64,000 bases of DNA. Source: Zantedeschia hybrid cultivar. Taxonomy: Eukaryota; Streptophyta; Magnoliopsida; Alismatales; Araceae. Under the pieces are notes generated by a model. The model saw only the letters and a program-made list of their open reading frames with translations, was not told the origin of the DNA and searched no databases. The stretch is from assembly GCA_030544215.1 (NCBI GenBank), contig JARZZO010000008.1, positions 19,484,614-19,548,613 on the forward strand. Reading direction: 5' to 3'. The position numbers were made by a program, and so were the translations under genes. Shown here piece after piece: positions 1 to 12,509 of the stretch (its first letter is position 1; each line of letters starts with the position of its first letter).

Positions 1-16
1 GAAGAAAATAGATTTA

Positions 17-294
17 TAGTTGGAATCAAATATGCAGTATTTACAAAAAAGAAAAAAAAATGATTATTGGAAAATAATCAATATACTTTTATTGTCAAAT
101 CAAGATCAACTAGAATAGAGATAAAGCATTGTATTGGACTCTTTTTTAGTGTCAAGATCATATATAGCTATGAATAGTCGTCAACTTCCAAGAAAGAGTA
201 AAGGAATGGGACCTATTATAAGACATAATGATGTATGATCATTATGTTTCAACCAAGTTATTATATTCCATCTCTTATACAAAAAAGAACTTAA
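17..294 (+). pseudogene. rpl23: Plastid-derived rpl23 pseudogene (ribosomal protein L23)
   Basis: Reading along the plus strand, the DNA matches the plastid rpl23 gene from near its start (GGAATCAAATATGCAGTATT at 20-39) to its TAA at 292-294. The product would be a plastid 50S ribosomal protein. The copy is full of substitutions, an A-rich stretch near 47-60 and frame breaks, so it cannot encode L23. It is followed directly by rpl2 in the same order as in plastid inverted repeats. This identifies a nuclear plastid insertion, or plastid DNA that came through the mitochondrion. Base composition is AT-rich from mutational decay. The identification rests on remembered plastid gene order and sequence, not on a search. 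Confidence 0.85.
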
Positions 295-312
295 AGTAAA
301 ATATTTAATAAC

Positions 313-700
313 ACGGCAATATATTTATAGAAAACTTCTATCCCGAATATACGCAACGGAGTCCTAGATAGAAAAGTCAAATTCAATCCGCAAAATAATT
401 TGATCCATGGACAGTATTGTTGTGATAAAAGTCGTAACACCAGAGGAATCATTACTGGGAGATATAGAGGGGGAGATCATAAACATCTATACTGTAAAAT
501 CAATTTCGATGGAATGAAAAAGATATGTATAGTAGAATCGTAACCATAGAATGTGATCCTAGTCGAAATATATATATTTGTCTCATACACTATGGGGATA
601 GTGAGGAGATACATTTTACATTTCAGAGGGACTATAATTGGAGATACAATTGTTTCTAGGACAAAAGTTCTTATATCAATGGGAAATGTCTTACCTTTGA
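313..700 (+). pseudogene. rpl2: Plastid-derived rpl2 exon 1 pseudogene
   Basis: This follows the rpl23 remnant by 18 bp, as in plastid genomes. The frame begins at ACG (313-315), the non-AUG start that monocot plastids correct by C-to-U editing. It continues through recognisable L2 segments, including the conserved stretch around 455-480 (arginine/glycine-rich, RGGG-like) and the IGDTIV-like stretch near 635-655. Several stops and small indels break it. Exon 1 ends at 700, where GTGCGACTTG marks the 5' end of the rpl2 group II intron. Exon 2 is absent from the window. The native protein is a plastid 50S subunit component. Confidence 0.88.
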
Positions 701-1330
701 GTGCGACTTGAACTATTGATTTAGATAATTAAAAATAATCAATTAAATTTACAACGAAATCTAGAAATCTATTACTGATCTAAATTGAGTACCTCTACGG
801 AATAGATCTCAATAGAAAATTGTCGAGTAACGGTAGCAAATGATTGAATTCAATAGTTCCTTATAGAAAATTATTGACTCTAAAGATATGATAATATAGA
901 GAAGACAATTGTTTGAAGCATGGATTGAATTGCGAGCCTCTCTTGTTTCAAAGAGAGGAAGACGGATTATGCACATTTAATTTGATGGTCAGAGGCGAAT
1001 TGAAAGCTAAGTAGTGATAATTATAAGGATCTCTTGGGAAAAAATAAAAATGTCTCCTATGTTATCCGTAATATGTGGAAGTATCGACATAATTTCATAG
1101 AGTCATTCGATTTGAATACTATATGAAGAACATAAACTAGTTGACAGAACGGAGAGACATAGGATGTAGAAGAAGATCATAACACGAGTGATTTGATAGA
1201 TTTGGATTCTTATATATCTACTCAAATAGTACTTCATCGTATAATTCATATAAGATCTATTTATCTAGATATCATCGCATACATCTAAAATGCAGTATGC
1301 TTTGGAAGAAGCTAGTTCAATTTCAAGGTG
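701..1330 (+). pseudogene. Remnant of the plastid rpl2 group II intron, 3' truncated
   Basis: The segment opens with GTGCGACTTG, the group II 5' signature, and matches the plastid rpl2 intron in order. Recognisable blocks include the one near 1095-1130 (CATAGAGTCATTCG) and the late block around 1290-1315 (TATGCTTTGGAAGAAGCT). Similarity stops near 1320-1330, before the intron 3' end and exon 2. The following 200 bp are not plastid rpl2. The plastid insert therefore ends, or was rearranged, inside the intron. Confidence 0.8.
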
Positions 1331-1970
1331 GACCAAGATTAGTGTTGAGTAGGTATCCACACTTACGCAAGCGTACACGCACGTTATGGTCACCTCTCAG
1401 TAAAGAAAGACGGGCATGGCTGTATCATGGGGTCATTTTAGCTAGCATCTTCCCTGCAGCGTTGATCAGTCGAGCGATTACAAATCTGCTGATCTGGCTG
1501 AGCAAGGAACAAAGCCATGAACGCTAATGCCCTTTATTAACACGTCAAGATAGAGAGGGGGAGGGGGAGCGTCTTTCATAAAAATCTCTCCTTAGGAATG
1601 GGAAAAATACCATATTAGAAGATTTTTTTTTTAAATCTTTCCTTTTTTTGATTGACCGAGTTAAGTCCAAATCTGGACGTAAAAGATCTCTATTCTTATA
1701 CAAATCACAGAATTATCAAAACGCCAAACTTATTGTTATGACCAAACCTCCCATGCACGTCCCTGTTTCCACCGACGGCAGTATGCCCTCTATTTCTTCT
1801 CCCTCTCGGGGAAGAACACATCATATTACCAAATCAACAAGAATAAATCCGTCCTGTTAGCTTTACCTCATCTCACATTTGTACAAAAAGCCACCACGGC
1901 GGTGCCACCCTCTAAAGAGAAAAACGCTTCTTCCTCTGTTATTCTGCCCTAAGCATGCATTTTTCCCTTG
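1331..1970 (+). other. Unassigned stretch after the plastid insert
   Basis: It holds a 76-codon open frame (1297-1527) that starts in rpl2 intron sequence and runs into unrelated DNA. The unrelated part encodes a basic segment followed by one hydrophobic stretch (VILASIFPAALISRAI). I do not recognise it. The abrupt junction would fit a mitochondrial genome carrying plastid DNA that was then copied to the nucleus, but this is inference. From 1530 to 1970 I see low-complexity AT and GA tracts and the presumed 3' UTR and terminator zone of the NAC gene, without a clear poly(A) signal. Confidence 0.4.
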
Positions 1971-4900
1971 TTATGGAAGAAAGGACGATCCATCTGCATG
2001 TAGAGAGAAGTTAGGGATCAGCCGGGGGGGGCTCGCCCTGCCGTGCCCGCCATGGCTGTACGGCAGCAGCGAGGCGTTGTAGTAGTCGACCATGTTGGCT
2101 TCCTTGACGACGATGTTGCCGTCGACGCTGCCCGCACCGACGCCATCGGAGACGTCAGCTGGAGCGGGGTCCTTCATGAGCTGCCCGGAGCCGCACTGCC
2201 GTGGCTGGGTCTGGTAGAACACCTTGGACACCACCAGCTCGCCGTCCTTCTCCTCCTCGCTGGAGCCGAGGTGGTACTGGTGCATCACCCAGTTGGTCTT
2301 CTCCGGCTTGCGCTGCTTGCCATAGTTGGTGTAGAGCACCAGTATCTTCTTGAAGCCCAGCAGCTTGCCGTTGCCGAACACCGGCCTGGTCTTACCGGTC
2401 TTGTGCCACCGGGTCTCGCCGCCGTGGGCGTCCGTGTGGACCTTCCTGCGCTTGCGGGTGCCGGTGGTGTACGCCTTGGAGGGGCGGTGGAAGAAGTGTC
2501 GGATGAGGCCGTCCTTACTCACACCTGTCCAGTTAGTGGTACTCTGTGATCTCATGCAAAAGGTTTGACCTAAAGATTTAGATAACGGGTACGTACGAAA
2601 TATATTCTCCAAGTTAATGCCAACAATCTATGTATGACATATGGTTGGTCGTGCTGTAGGGGAGTAATTAAATGGGAATTGACATGATTAAGATGAAGCT
2701 AAACACGAATATGCGGCTTGTTTATGTATGTACAACATGGATATATACCTAAAAGAAGGAAGATCATAATTAACTACACATTTGACATGCTCTTAGAAAA
2801 ACTTCATGTTCAAAGGAAAATTATGTTCAATCAGAAATTTAACCAAGCAAAAGGTGGGAGAATTACGGTAACGAGAATTTTTGATTAACTAGCGGCTAGT
2901 CGTGACAAATCTTGGCAAACTCTCGTTAACATTACTGTACATCCTTTCACTTCTAATATTATATACAGAATGACTACACGCCCAAAGCTCGATTTTCATG
3001 TCACAGTTTCTTCGTTCTGATCACGACACGCACCATGCATGCAAGCTTTCACCATTCTACGTCAAGGCTCCGATGTAGAACAAGGTACCGATTTTGGTTG
3101 GATAATGGCCCTTCTTGTCCTTTAACCTCTACGGAAAGGTTATATTTTTAGAGTTTTGATCGTCTCAATATAACATTGGACCGGACTCCAATAGTAATCA
3201 GTTTCAAAATGTCATGTGTAAAGTAGTTATGTCATTCAAGACGCATCCCATTGAAGTTAACGACTTTTTCTTTATTTCCGATTCAGAAGACTTTTAATAC
3301 AACGAAGAGCACTTAAATACTATTAAGAGGTACAATCATAATTTAAAATGTACCCCAATATGTATCTTGATACAAAGTAAATCACTACACAAATATCTTA
3401 TTGGGTGTATTTTAAATTATAGTTGTAGTCTTGTACTCTTCGTGGTATTTAAATGCTCTACGTTATATTCAAAACTTGTTGAACCAAGAATAAAGAAAAA
3501 GCTGTCAACTTCGATGGGATACGTCTTGAATGGCGAACCTACTTTACACATGACATCTTGTGACTGTGACTGATTGTTGTTGGAGTCTGGTCCAATGTTG
3601 TACTGAGATGATCCGAACTCATTTTTTTTATTTGTTATATATATATGTATACACACACACGCAAATATAACGTTATCAAAGAATTTTATATGAGAATGTA
3701 AGCTTCTAATTGTTTTGTTATTTCTAAGAAAAAGGGAAAAGTCTACTTCCAAAATACACCCACGCATGTTTTTCCCCCCTCAAGCTAGCTGGTACACATA
3801 ATTTCTAGTTACCAAACACCTAGTAATTTCTGGCTATCAGATACTAAAAATGAGTTTTATAAATAACTGAGTAAAGATAAGTTTACGAGAGCGATATATA
3901 TGGACAATGAGACTGGAAGTAAGCTGGACATGTAATTAAGATTTTACTTATAAATGAAGTGGAAATGAGAATGACATCCTAGTTAAGGTCATTACTTGGA
4001 TGTGGGAAAAGATAAACTGCTTTGGTTACCTCCATATTGGATATATTATCATATAAATTGTGGTTAGATGAGGATTTTAAGGACATGTTTGGTGAAATTT
4101 TCAGTGGGAAGTCATTTTTGGTTTTTACTCTTAACATAGAAAATATTGAAATAAAATGACTATTAACTAATCTAACTCAAAACCTTTCCTAACAACTTTA
4201 CTTTTATCTCTAATTAGAAAGTTTAATTTGTTGTTCTCAGTTAGAACCCAAAAGATAATAAAAACATTGCATATTAACATCCAATAATTATTTTTCTCCT
4301 AAAATTAATTATAGAAAAATCTGAGAAGTTCTTCTATGTGGAAGTAGCACCAAACATGGCCTAACTCTATAGGACGCTGGTATGGTTTCATCTGACGGAA
4401 GAAGCTATTACAACTTTACATTAATGACATTGAACATAAGTTCTCTTTCCTTTTTTCTAAATTTGGCTGCTTTAATTTACATCATTCATTTATTTATAAA
4501 TTTATGTCAAAGGAGAACTAAGAGCGTTCCTTTCACTAGGAATGCCATAAAAGTAAAGTTTGACGTTCATCGTCAAGTTTAATCTAGGAATGGAAGTGAA
4601 ATTGAAATGGAAAACAGAACATGACACATTTTTCAACTGGCATAATGCTTTAACTAAACCATGTGGTAGAAATTAATGCAACCTGGTTGAAGATAAATTC
4701 TCAAACTGCAAAATTTAAAATAATTGGCATTGAGTTCCATTACGAACCCTAAACATATGTATGCTCTTTCTGATCTGTAAGAAAATGAAAGTTCGGTTGT
4801 CCTTCGGAATTATATCCCTAGAGCTTCAGTATGAGTGTATGACAGGAAATCATGAGGATTAGATTCTACATCACGACCAAAGGAAAAAAATAAAATAAAA

Positions 4901-7900
4901 TGGCACAATTGCTTCCGTTTTCTAGATAACCATATTAATTAAATAACAACTTTTGGATGTGTAGAGGGATATCTATATAACAAAGACTACAAATTAATCC
5001 TCTGAGTAAGGAAGCATTCCTTTTTCAATGCTAGTTCTTGTTTAAGGAAAAGCCCTAGGGAAGAAGGGTCTGTTTGGTTTCGTTTAGTGCTTTCCTCTTG
5101 GTCAAACTTTTCCCTTTGAAAATCACCTATGTCGTCCACTTTCAGTGTAAGAAATAGTGGGTGAGGGCACATCTAACTAGTTCTGGAATACCATGCTAAA
5201 CGAAGGAAGTTTAATTTAAAGTTTATAACTGGAAACCAAAACATCACATAAATAACTTTTATGATCTAATGATCTCCCTTTTGAGACAGTTGGCATGAAA
5301 GTTTTGGAAGTTTATTGGTATTTTTCAAATGAATGCTGTGCCAATCTGTTGTAAGGGTGTATTTAGCAAATTTTCTACTTAGAAACCCATTCTTAACTTC
5401 TATTTTAAACATAAAAATATAAGAGATTTTAGCAAATCTTATATATGCAAATGCCCATGTATTATACACAGGCAAAAAAACTGCCTAAACTTTTCTTTTA
5501 TTATATATGAAATAAGTCCTAATTTGTATGTGATGAAATAAATTAGATGATAAGTAATTCGTTATATATACAATGATTATATAGGAGATTTTTCCTATAT
5601 ACGTATTTTACAAGAGGGTTTTTTGCCTGATCATAGGGGCCTATGTTATAATGATTTTAATTTTTTTTTTTACGGGTTGGTAAGGGGTCTGGAAAAAATA
5701 GGAGGGAAAATCTACTTTACAAAGTTTTTTTAGGATTAGGGGTTTTAGAAAATAAACGGTTAGGGAAAACTTTTTATTTCCTAGCTGAAAAATTTTCCTG
5801 CCTCCAGATCTCAGAAAACCTTTTTTCTAGGAGAAGTTCATGTTTCTCTCATACTCTCCACGGATTACTCTTCCCTTCTCTAAGGAACGGTTGAGACTTA
5901 ACATTAACCCACACAAGATTTGATTTTTTTCAATAAGCCCTAACTAGGGAAAATTTACATTTTCTCGGAATGATTTTTAATTTGGGAAAGAAATTCCTTT
6001 TCCAAGGAATAAAAAGTGTTCACAAACCCCAAACACACCCTGCACATGCATTTTACAGGGTTTTGCATATACGGGATTCTTTAAGCCTCACTTTGTTTGC
6101 AGAATAAGTTTTTACGTGGGGCCCACTGACGGAATGGCGTATACCAGAATAAGAGATGTTTCGGTTTGATAGTTTTGTGGGGCCCGCTAATGGAATAAGA
6201 AGAATAAGTGATTCTTGGGTCTAAGGTGGGATGGCTTATTCTCCTTATTCTCCGAATACGCTATTCTGCACCGGTATAAGCCATTCTGCTTGTCAAAGCA
6301 AAATTAAGCTTATTCTCCCCTTATTCTCCCTTATTCTTCTCCTATTCTCCAATCAAAGTGGCCCTAAGGAGTTATCTATAAAAACTGTTAAGGCATTAAA
6401 TGAAAGTAACTATAAGTGATTATAAATAGTTATACAAGTCACATCTTTCCAACATTCTTAATTATTCTTACCTATTTTATGAAGTTATAATTTAAAGTTT
6501 TTAGCAAGCTAAAAAACAATCGATTAACCTATACACATGGCTTCTTGGACCTAGTTTCCTCCTCTCAAGAGAACTATGCTGAAACCTTGGCTATGTCCAA
6601 ACATTCTTCCAATTAAAAGTTGTGCTAAACAAGGAGTAAGTCGTTAAACTTTTACTCTTTGTTGGTTTCTTTTAGGGTAAGCAAGCTTAATGAGCCTAAT
6701 TAGATAAGAACTAAAGAGCAAAAGCAGGAGGAGTGTTAGAGATATGTCACTTTCATTGGAAACCTCTAAATCATTCTCTAGACATTGCTGGGAATCCATA
6801 ACGCAATTCCTCTAGTAATAGTAAGTTCTTCTAAAGTTGCCTACGCCGCTCTCTTTCTATTCTCCAAATTAATTAACCCGAAGCATATATATATTCCCTT
6901 TTCTCACTCACCCTCCGGATGGCTCAATTCCTTCCGCTTCTCTGCTAGGAACTAATATTTATTAAGTTCACCTGGTTTCGAGTACTAATAAAGAGATACT
7001 TCTTGTATATATCCTAAGCATTGTTAGTACCGGATTAGCTCAATAATTGTCACACGCAACTGAAATAATTACTACTTAGTAATGTTTCACGTCGGTACCC
7101 AGACTACCATTTAATTTTGGCCCACTCTCTAATTCATAATTGTCCTCTTTTCCCCACCCATGCTCATTACAAATTAACACATAATTAACTATGGTGATGG
7201 TTATGCACAGGAGAGAGAGAATATAATTCAAATATATATGTTTTAATTTGAAGTCTCCGTCCAGGGAGAGATCGAGTACTTGGTCTGCTTGTGCCCATGA
7301 ATGCATGCAGTCGCATGTAAAAACATGAGAAAACTGTACTGGGATATGACGGCGATTCCTCAAATATAAATAAAATTACGATAGATGTTGAGCGCTATGC
7401 TTATCACAATCATCAACTGGGTGGATTATTATTACCTGGGAGCTTCTCCGGATGGGTGTAGCAGATACCGTTCTCCCCTTCAAGTGTGGGGATGAACTCA
7501 TCAATGAGAGGGTGAAGCTTGTGCGATTCGGGCTTCGCCTTTCCCTCCAAATGCTCGAGCAGCTCCTGATCCGTGGGATCAAACTTCACACCCGCCGGTA
7601 GCCCCGGCAGATCCTGGATGGTCGCCTGAAACAGGTATTAGTGAATTTAGATGTCATCATCTTGTCCAATATATCATTTTTTTACAGTCTTTGAATGGTT
7701 TGATTTGTAGGATATGTTGTGATTTGTGGGATCTGTAAATTTTCCAAGAGCAGTGGAAAGAGGACAAAGAAGAGATAGACCTGCTCTTGAAATTGGAACG
7801 GATGGCCACAGGACGGGCATGCCTTAATGGTCGTGGTCTCCGGCGAATTCTCGCTGACGAAGGTGGCCGAAGATGCTGGGACGTTCCTCCAGGTCCCACG

Positions 7901-7930
7901 TTCATCGCCACGGCTGTTGCACCATGTCAT
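1971..7930 (-). CDS. SND2: NAC transcription factor, SND2/NAC073 group (three exons)
   Basis: The coding sequence is complement of 1971-2524, 7436-7625 and 7781-7930, giving 297 aa. Exon 1 starts MTWCN and carries the subgroup motif ACPSCGHPFQFQEQ (residues 37-50). Exon 2 begins the NAC domain (DLPGLPAGVKFDPTDQELLEH, about 55-75). Exon 3 continues it with HFFHRPSKAYTTGTRKRRKV, the WHKTGKTRPV and NWVMHQYHLG blocks, and VSKVFYQTQ, then a variable tail ending SSFLP. All four splice junctions are GT/AG and phases agree (0, then 1). The family are nuclear DNA-binding regulators, and SND2-type members act in the secondary wall and lignocellulose network downstream of SND1/NST1 and MYB46. Intron 1 is 155 bp. 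Intron 2 is 4911 bp and full of transposon sequence. The ATG at 7930 was chosen because MTWCN is the conserved N-terminus of the subgroup. Confidence 0.92.
3140..3640. repeat. Long imperfect inverted repeat (foldback), arms about 200 bp
   Basis: The left arm (about 3158-3360) and right arm (about 3395-3613) are reverse complements with scattered mismatches. For example TAACATTGGACCGGACTCC on the left pairs with GGAGTCTGGTCCAATGTTG on the right, and AGACGCATCCCATTGAAGTT pairs with AACTTCGATGGGATACGTCT. The loop is about 35-40 bp. Weaker complementarity extends outward to about 3140 and 3640. It lies inside the NAC intron, so the pre-mRNA would contain a long hairpin. It is probably a foldback transposon, since no transposase is visible. 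Confidence 0.85.
4081..4361. mobile_element. Tourist-like MITE (PIF/Harbinger type), 281 bp
   Basis: Terminal inverted repeats GGACATGTTTGGTG and CACCAAACATGGCC match at 13 of 14 positions. A TAA target duplication flanks both ends (4078-4080 and 4362-4364). The interior is AT-rich and non-coding. The size, TAA duplication and ends fit a Tourist-type MITE. It lies in intron 2 of the NAC gene. Confidence 0.8.
6085..6364. mobile_element. Tourist-like MITE, 280 bp, TAA target duplication
   Basis: The left end GCCTCACTTTGTTTGCAGAA mirrors the right end TTCTCCAATCAAAGTGGCCC as an imperfect inverted repeat. TAA is present on both sides (6082-6084 and 6365-6367). The interior repeats AATAAG/CTTATTC blocks from both ends. 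The sequence differs from the 4081 element, so it is a separate family in the same intron. Confidence 0.78.
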
Positions 7931-8420
7931 CTCCCCGGCCTCTCTTTCATGCCCACACAGCAAAGCAGGAGAGAGATAGATAGATAGAGAGAGAGAGAGA
8001 GGAAGCAGCCGGCAGTTCCCACAGCAGTACAATCCTCTAGGACAAGCGACAAGCACAGACGCCGGTAAATAGGGAGGGAGGAAGACGAAACAACACAGAA
8101 GAGGAAATAAGGGGAAGAAAAGGAAAAGGTGAAAGCAGCTTGTCCCCCTTAAAGCATGGATTTCTCCCTCCCGACTTCTCCTGGGGATTTAGCAAGGAAT
8201 AGGGAATAGAATTCGTCTCCACTTTTCTGCGTCATCAACCCCTCTGCAACCTTGGGTCGACGGAGGAAGCAGGACAGAAGAACCCTCCTTAAGAAGAAAA
8301 ATACGAGTTTTTATTTCAAGACAGAGGGAAAAAAGACAAAAGGAGAAAATAGTTTAGACGTGGAAGGGAGGGATATAGATATAGGAGAGAAAGAGAGAGA
8401 AATGGATTCCTGATAAATGC
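7931..8420 (-). promoter_or_regulatory. Presumed 5' UTR and promoter of the NAC gene
   Basis: This region lies directly upstream of the NAC start codon. On the plus strand it shows a GATA/GA microsatellite at 7972-8001, i.e. a CT-rich leader on the sense strand, and purine-rich tracts up to 8400. A TATATCTATAT-like stretch on the minus strand (about 8376-8388) could act as a TATA region, but its distance from the ATG (about 450 bp) makes this only a possibility. Confidence 0.45.
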
Positions 8421-11400
8421 TAAAAGGTTGCTTGGTCGTCAAGTTTTGGCGTACTACATGTTTCACATGCCGCGGCGGGGGATAAGAAGATAAAGAGTTG
8501 AGATCTATTACAGTCTTGGGCGGACTGTAAAGAGTCAGTAAAGAGAAGAAGAGAGAGACTAAAAGCGCAAATTTACGGGTGCATGAGTTAAGTGCGTTTT
8601 GGCGTTTTTAGATTCTCATGAGCTCCTTTTTAACCTGACCGCCGGCTTTTGTTGTCTACGCCATGGCAACGTAAAAACCAGAAAACATGTTCAAACATAT
8701 GACACGACTGCGCAACGCGCACCACAAGCAGGGTAGCAACTTGGGACTCAGGGTTATTGAGTGGATCTAGACGAGGTGAGAGACATCTCCCCACCTAGGA
8801 GAGAGATGGGTATGGGAAAATAAGGATGTTTGGGAGATTCACTACCCAAAAGGATGCCCAAGGGACAAAAAGAACAGCTGTGATGTCACCATGGAGTGTC
8901 TTAAAAGACATAGACCATAATAGAAACCCTAACTACCTGACCTGGTCCTCCCTCCACTTCACCATGGTCTCTCTCATGCGTAGAGGAGGCCAACGTCCAG
9001 AGGTGGGAAGTTGCTGCTGCGTTAGGTACCGTAGCAAGGGAAGGCGTATAACAGGCTTAATTATTAGATAATACATCCTTCTCGATCGGCCAACATTATA
9101 TGCGGTCCAAATCGGAGATGTGCCGTGTGGGAGAGCAGTCTTTTCCGAGAGGTTCCGTGCGGAGAGCAGTTGCATGGGAAGGGGGCTGCGGGTGGTCTTC
9201 CCGTAGCTTGTGACTTGTGAGGGAAGCCACCCGGGGGCCGGGGGGGAGACTTGGCGCCCTGGTTTGGTATCCGCTTTAGCAGCTAACACCACTACACAGC
9301 TTCAGCCTTCAACACTGTTTCCCTTTTCTAACCCATATGGACGCAGTTGTCGCCTACATCATGGCCTTGTTGGTAGAGAAAGAAATCTGTCCACCCAGTT
9401 CTTTTTTTCCTTTTTCTCTTTGGTTTTGATCGTGGTCCTGCAGGTTGTGCATCACATTTCTTCCTTCTTCGGAATTATTATAGGGACGTAATTAAAAGGA
9501 TGTATACCCGAGTATGCATATATAAGTTTGAGATTAAGGATAAGGATATAATTTTTTATATTTTCAAAAGGATAACAATATACCTATTATTTCTGAATCC
9601 GTCTGCCTCAACTGTCCATTCCTTCTTCTCACCTTGTTGTTGATCATATATATATATATATATATATTCTATAACTCTCATTTAATTATCACCTGTATAT
9701 AATTAAAACTCTAATCACATTGTCATCTGCTCTCCTAATCTCGGCTTTCTCATTCACTGGTTTATATTAGAGAAATGATTCAGTGAACTCGATTTCACCG
9801 TGAGGTCGAGTTTCCCAGTCAAGAACATTTTTTACTTTACTCTCTCCGTAAAAGAACGGAAAGAGTAGAGTGAAAAATACCCATGACTGTGGGACTTTAC
9901 CTCACAGTGACGTCGAGCACACTGAATCAAACCTCTTATAATTAAACTCATTTCCACATGTCATCCCCTGGGCGAGCAGGAGAGGATGCCAACTAAAGCT
10001 AGCTATTTCTCATTGACCACTAAGATATTGGTTTATATATAGGTCTTAGACTGGCATTTATGATCAACCCCCCAACCTTCAATGCTTATACATTTATTTA
10101 TTTAATTTTGCCGCCTTCATGTATGGTCAAACCTCAGTTCTTTTACACTTATATTGTCTTGTATCCCCATTTATGGTTAATATTGGGTCACTGAATGGTG
10201 GAATCCATCTCATCATCATCATCTTCACCTCAAGATCTTATTCTATATATGAGGTCAACTTATAATCAGGAGATCCAAGAGAAACAGACGTTTTTTCTTT
10301 CCCAGCCGCCGGTCAATATTCTAATTCCAACATCCTATTATTTAGGACAAGATCTTCAGAAAATGTTGATAAAATGGACTGGGAGAAGATTATCCAGTGC
10401 TCAGAGTCAGCCTACTTTGATAGATTGGTAATTCTTTTGTCACCATTAGATTTCGAGTTGTCATTATATACAAATGTGGTGTCCTATCAATCAGAGCTCA
10501 GAGTTAGCTCAAGTTATTCTATTAACTGCTCCAAATTTTAAGTAGTCTTCAATTCTAACAAAATAACAGTAAGCAAGTAGGTAAGGACTATCCTATGGAT
10601 GATACCCAATTTTTAATTATCGGTAAGTAGCTGATGGTCATTTATCATAGCTTAGGTATGTTCTAACAACATAGGAAATGGAATGAAATAAAATGTCTAA
10701 ATTAATTACCAAAAGAAGTTTGGAAGAAGGGCACACCGAACACCGTACATATGCCTAATAAACAAATAATAAAAATAAATAAACAAATGAAAGATAAGAG
10801 GAATGTGCGCAGCACTTGCAACACATCCATATCTTCTCATCCTTAGATTACTTAACTTAAAATTAATAAAAAAGAAAGAGAGATATTTAAGAACATTTCT
10901 GAAAATATAAAAAATATTTTACCAACTAATTTTTATTCGCATTAGCAAAACATGTGAAAATTAGTTAAAAAAATATTTTTCGAAATTTGTTTAACCATGG
11001 CAAACACCTCCTTAGTCATATTGTTTTTCTCACGAAAATACGGATATGACGATGATGGTCTGGAACAGTGCCATGGTCCATGGAGCCTTACTAATTTCTT
11101 GGTGCAAATGTTGAACCAACTATAAAAGGCTACATCCGAAAAAAAGCCGTATCAACGTCAAAAAAAAGAAAAGAAAAAAAAAGCCGTATCGGACAAGTCA
11201 AATCACATCGCAGGGGGAGTTCCTTGCGAGGCAGCAACAAGTTGAGAAGATAGCTTCCGGGCGAAGCTTCCCAAGGAAGGTGGCGGGGGGGGGGGGGAGA
11301 TTGCGTGCGCCGGGCGTCTCCAAAGTCGCACTCCCATGTGGGGACCACTCCCCCATTTATGATGGTCCCTCCTGGATTTGTAAGTTAAGATGCGCCAACC

Positions 11401-12509
11401 CAATGCAGACAAAAGATGACGGAACTGATGGGAGCACAGTGCTAAAGCCAGGGAGGGATCAGGTTTAACTTATCGTTCACCGTGCTCTTGCGTGGGGTCC
11501 ACAGGATGTTGGGAGTGTGACTTGTCGTTCGGCGACAAATCGTACAGACCGACTTTGCGGAACTCGCCTCGCCTTCGGGGGGCCTCTTTCCCCTTTTTTT
11601 AATAGGATTTTGTGTGTTTATATTTTTGTAATTTTTACTTTATTTATTTGAGTTTTTTGGGGTAGGTATACCTATCATATTTGTATATCTTATGAACATC
11701 CCTGACATCTGTAGAAAAGCAACAATTATATTCTTTTATCAAAATACTATTAATTTGAATCGAATATGTCAGCTTCAAATTTTGGTGAAGTGCTCGTGAG
11801 CATACACGTAAAATTTGATGAATTTAAAGGTACATATAAAAGTATCTATTTTTTTGGGGCATACTTCATTACAATTCACAACATCTTGACGGGAAAAGTA
11901 TAATCACAATTTTATGAAGATGTTAAAAATATTAATAAGAATATAGGAGAGTTAAAAGTATGAATACAAATATGATAACTTATAAGGGTAAACATATGTA
12001 TGAGAACTATTATTTATTTATATTCTTTATGGACGCTCCACCATCTCCTATACTTCATATTGTGTGGAGAATTATTTGTTGCACCGGCAGCCGGTCATCT
12101 CTTGTATTCTATATTCTATAGAGAATTACTTCCTGCAGCGGCAGTTGTATGATAATTTTAATTAGAAAAAATAAATTTTTTTTGTTGGACCTCGTGATGT
12201 TTTACAATCTAATCTTAAATTAGACAATCTTTTTTGTTATTTGTTAAGACTTAGTTTTTGATTTTTTTCTCTTTTCTTGATCATCCAAGATTGGATTATC
12301 CGGCTATATAAGTTGGGTAGAGGGACACTAAAAAAATTTCAAAAAAAGTTTTTAAACTAAAAACACTAGCAGCAAGAAATTCTTTATTCTAATATGTCTA
12401 GGTAGATTTTACTATTTTTTTTTGGGTTACGAAGATGTTACCGTTATACTTATTCGAATCAAAAGATTGCGAATTTGAGGTGAATGTCATTTGGCGAAAA
12501 TGTCAGCAC
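8421..12509. other. Intergenic region, no supported gene
   Basis: The open frames here (8826-9071, 8933-9292, 9210-9491, 10195-10431) have no recognisable domains and overlap on both strands. Visible features are an AT dinucleotide run at 9647-9667, a foldback at 9769-9936, adenine-rich tracts around 11140-11185 and a 14-base G run near 11285-11300. From 11600 to 12500 the DNA is AT-rich with nothing I can assign. Confidence 0.5.
9769..9936. mobile_element. Small foldback element / MITE, 168 bp
   Basis: The left half (AAATGATTCAGTGAACTCGA, then TTTCACCGTGAGGT) is mirrored by the right half (ACCTCACAGTGACGTCGAGC, then CACTGAATCAAACCTCT). The middle ACTCTCTCCGTAAAAGAACGG and its complement also pair, so nearly the whole unit folds into a hairpin. 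It has no coding capacity. The target duplication is not clear, so the superfamily is left open. Confidence 0.7.

Larger units (their letters stand above)
2525..7435 (-). other. 4.9 kb second intron of the NAC gene, transposon-laden
   Basis: The intron runs from the donor GTAATAAT at 7435 to the acceptor GGACAG at 2525. It contains a long foldback (3140-3640), a Tourist-like MITE at 4081-4361 and another at 6085-6364. Stretches near 5060-6050 look like further eroded DNA transposon sequence. No coding frame in it resembles a known protein. The short open frames (for example 3367-3573) lie in the foldback. Confidence 0.75.

Noticed and set aside
1..1330. Genuine plastid genome segment
   Set aside because: Both ribosomal protein genes are riddled with stops and indels and the flank is nuclear-type DNA, so it is a transferred copy.
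2043..2549. 168-codon plus-strand frame over the NAC exon
   Set aside because: It is antisense to conserved NAC-domain codons; the minus-strand reading matches the family.
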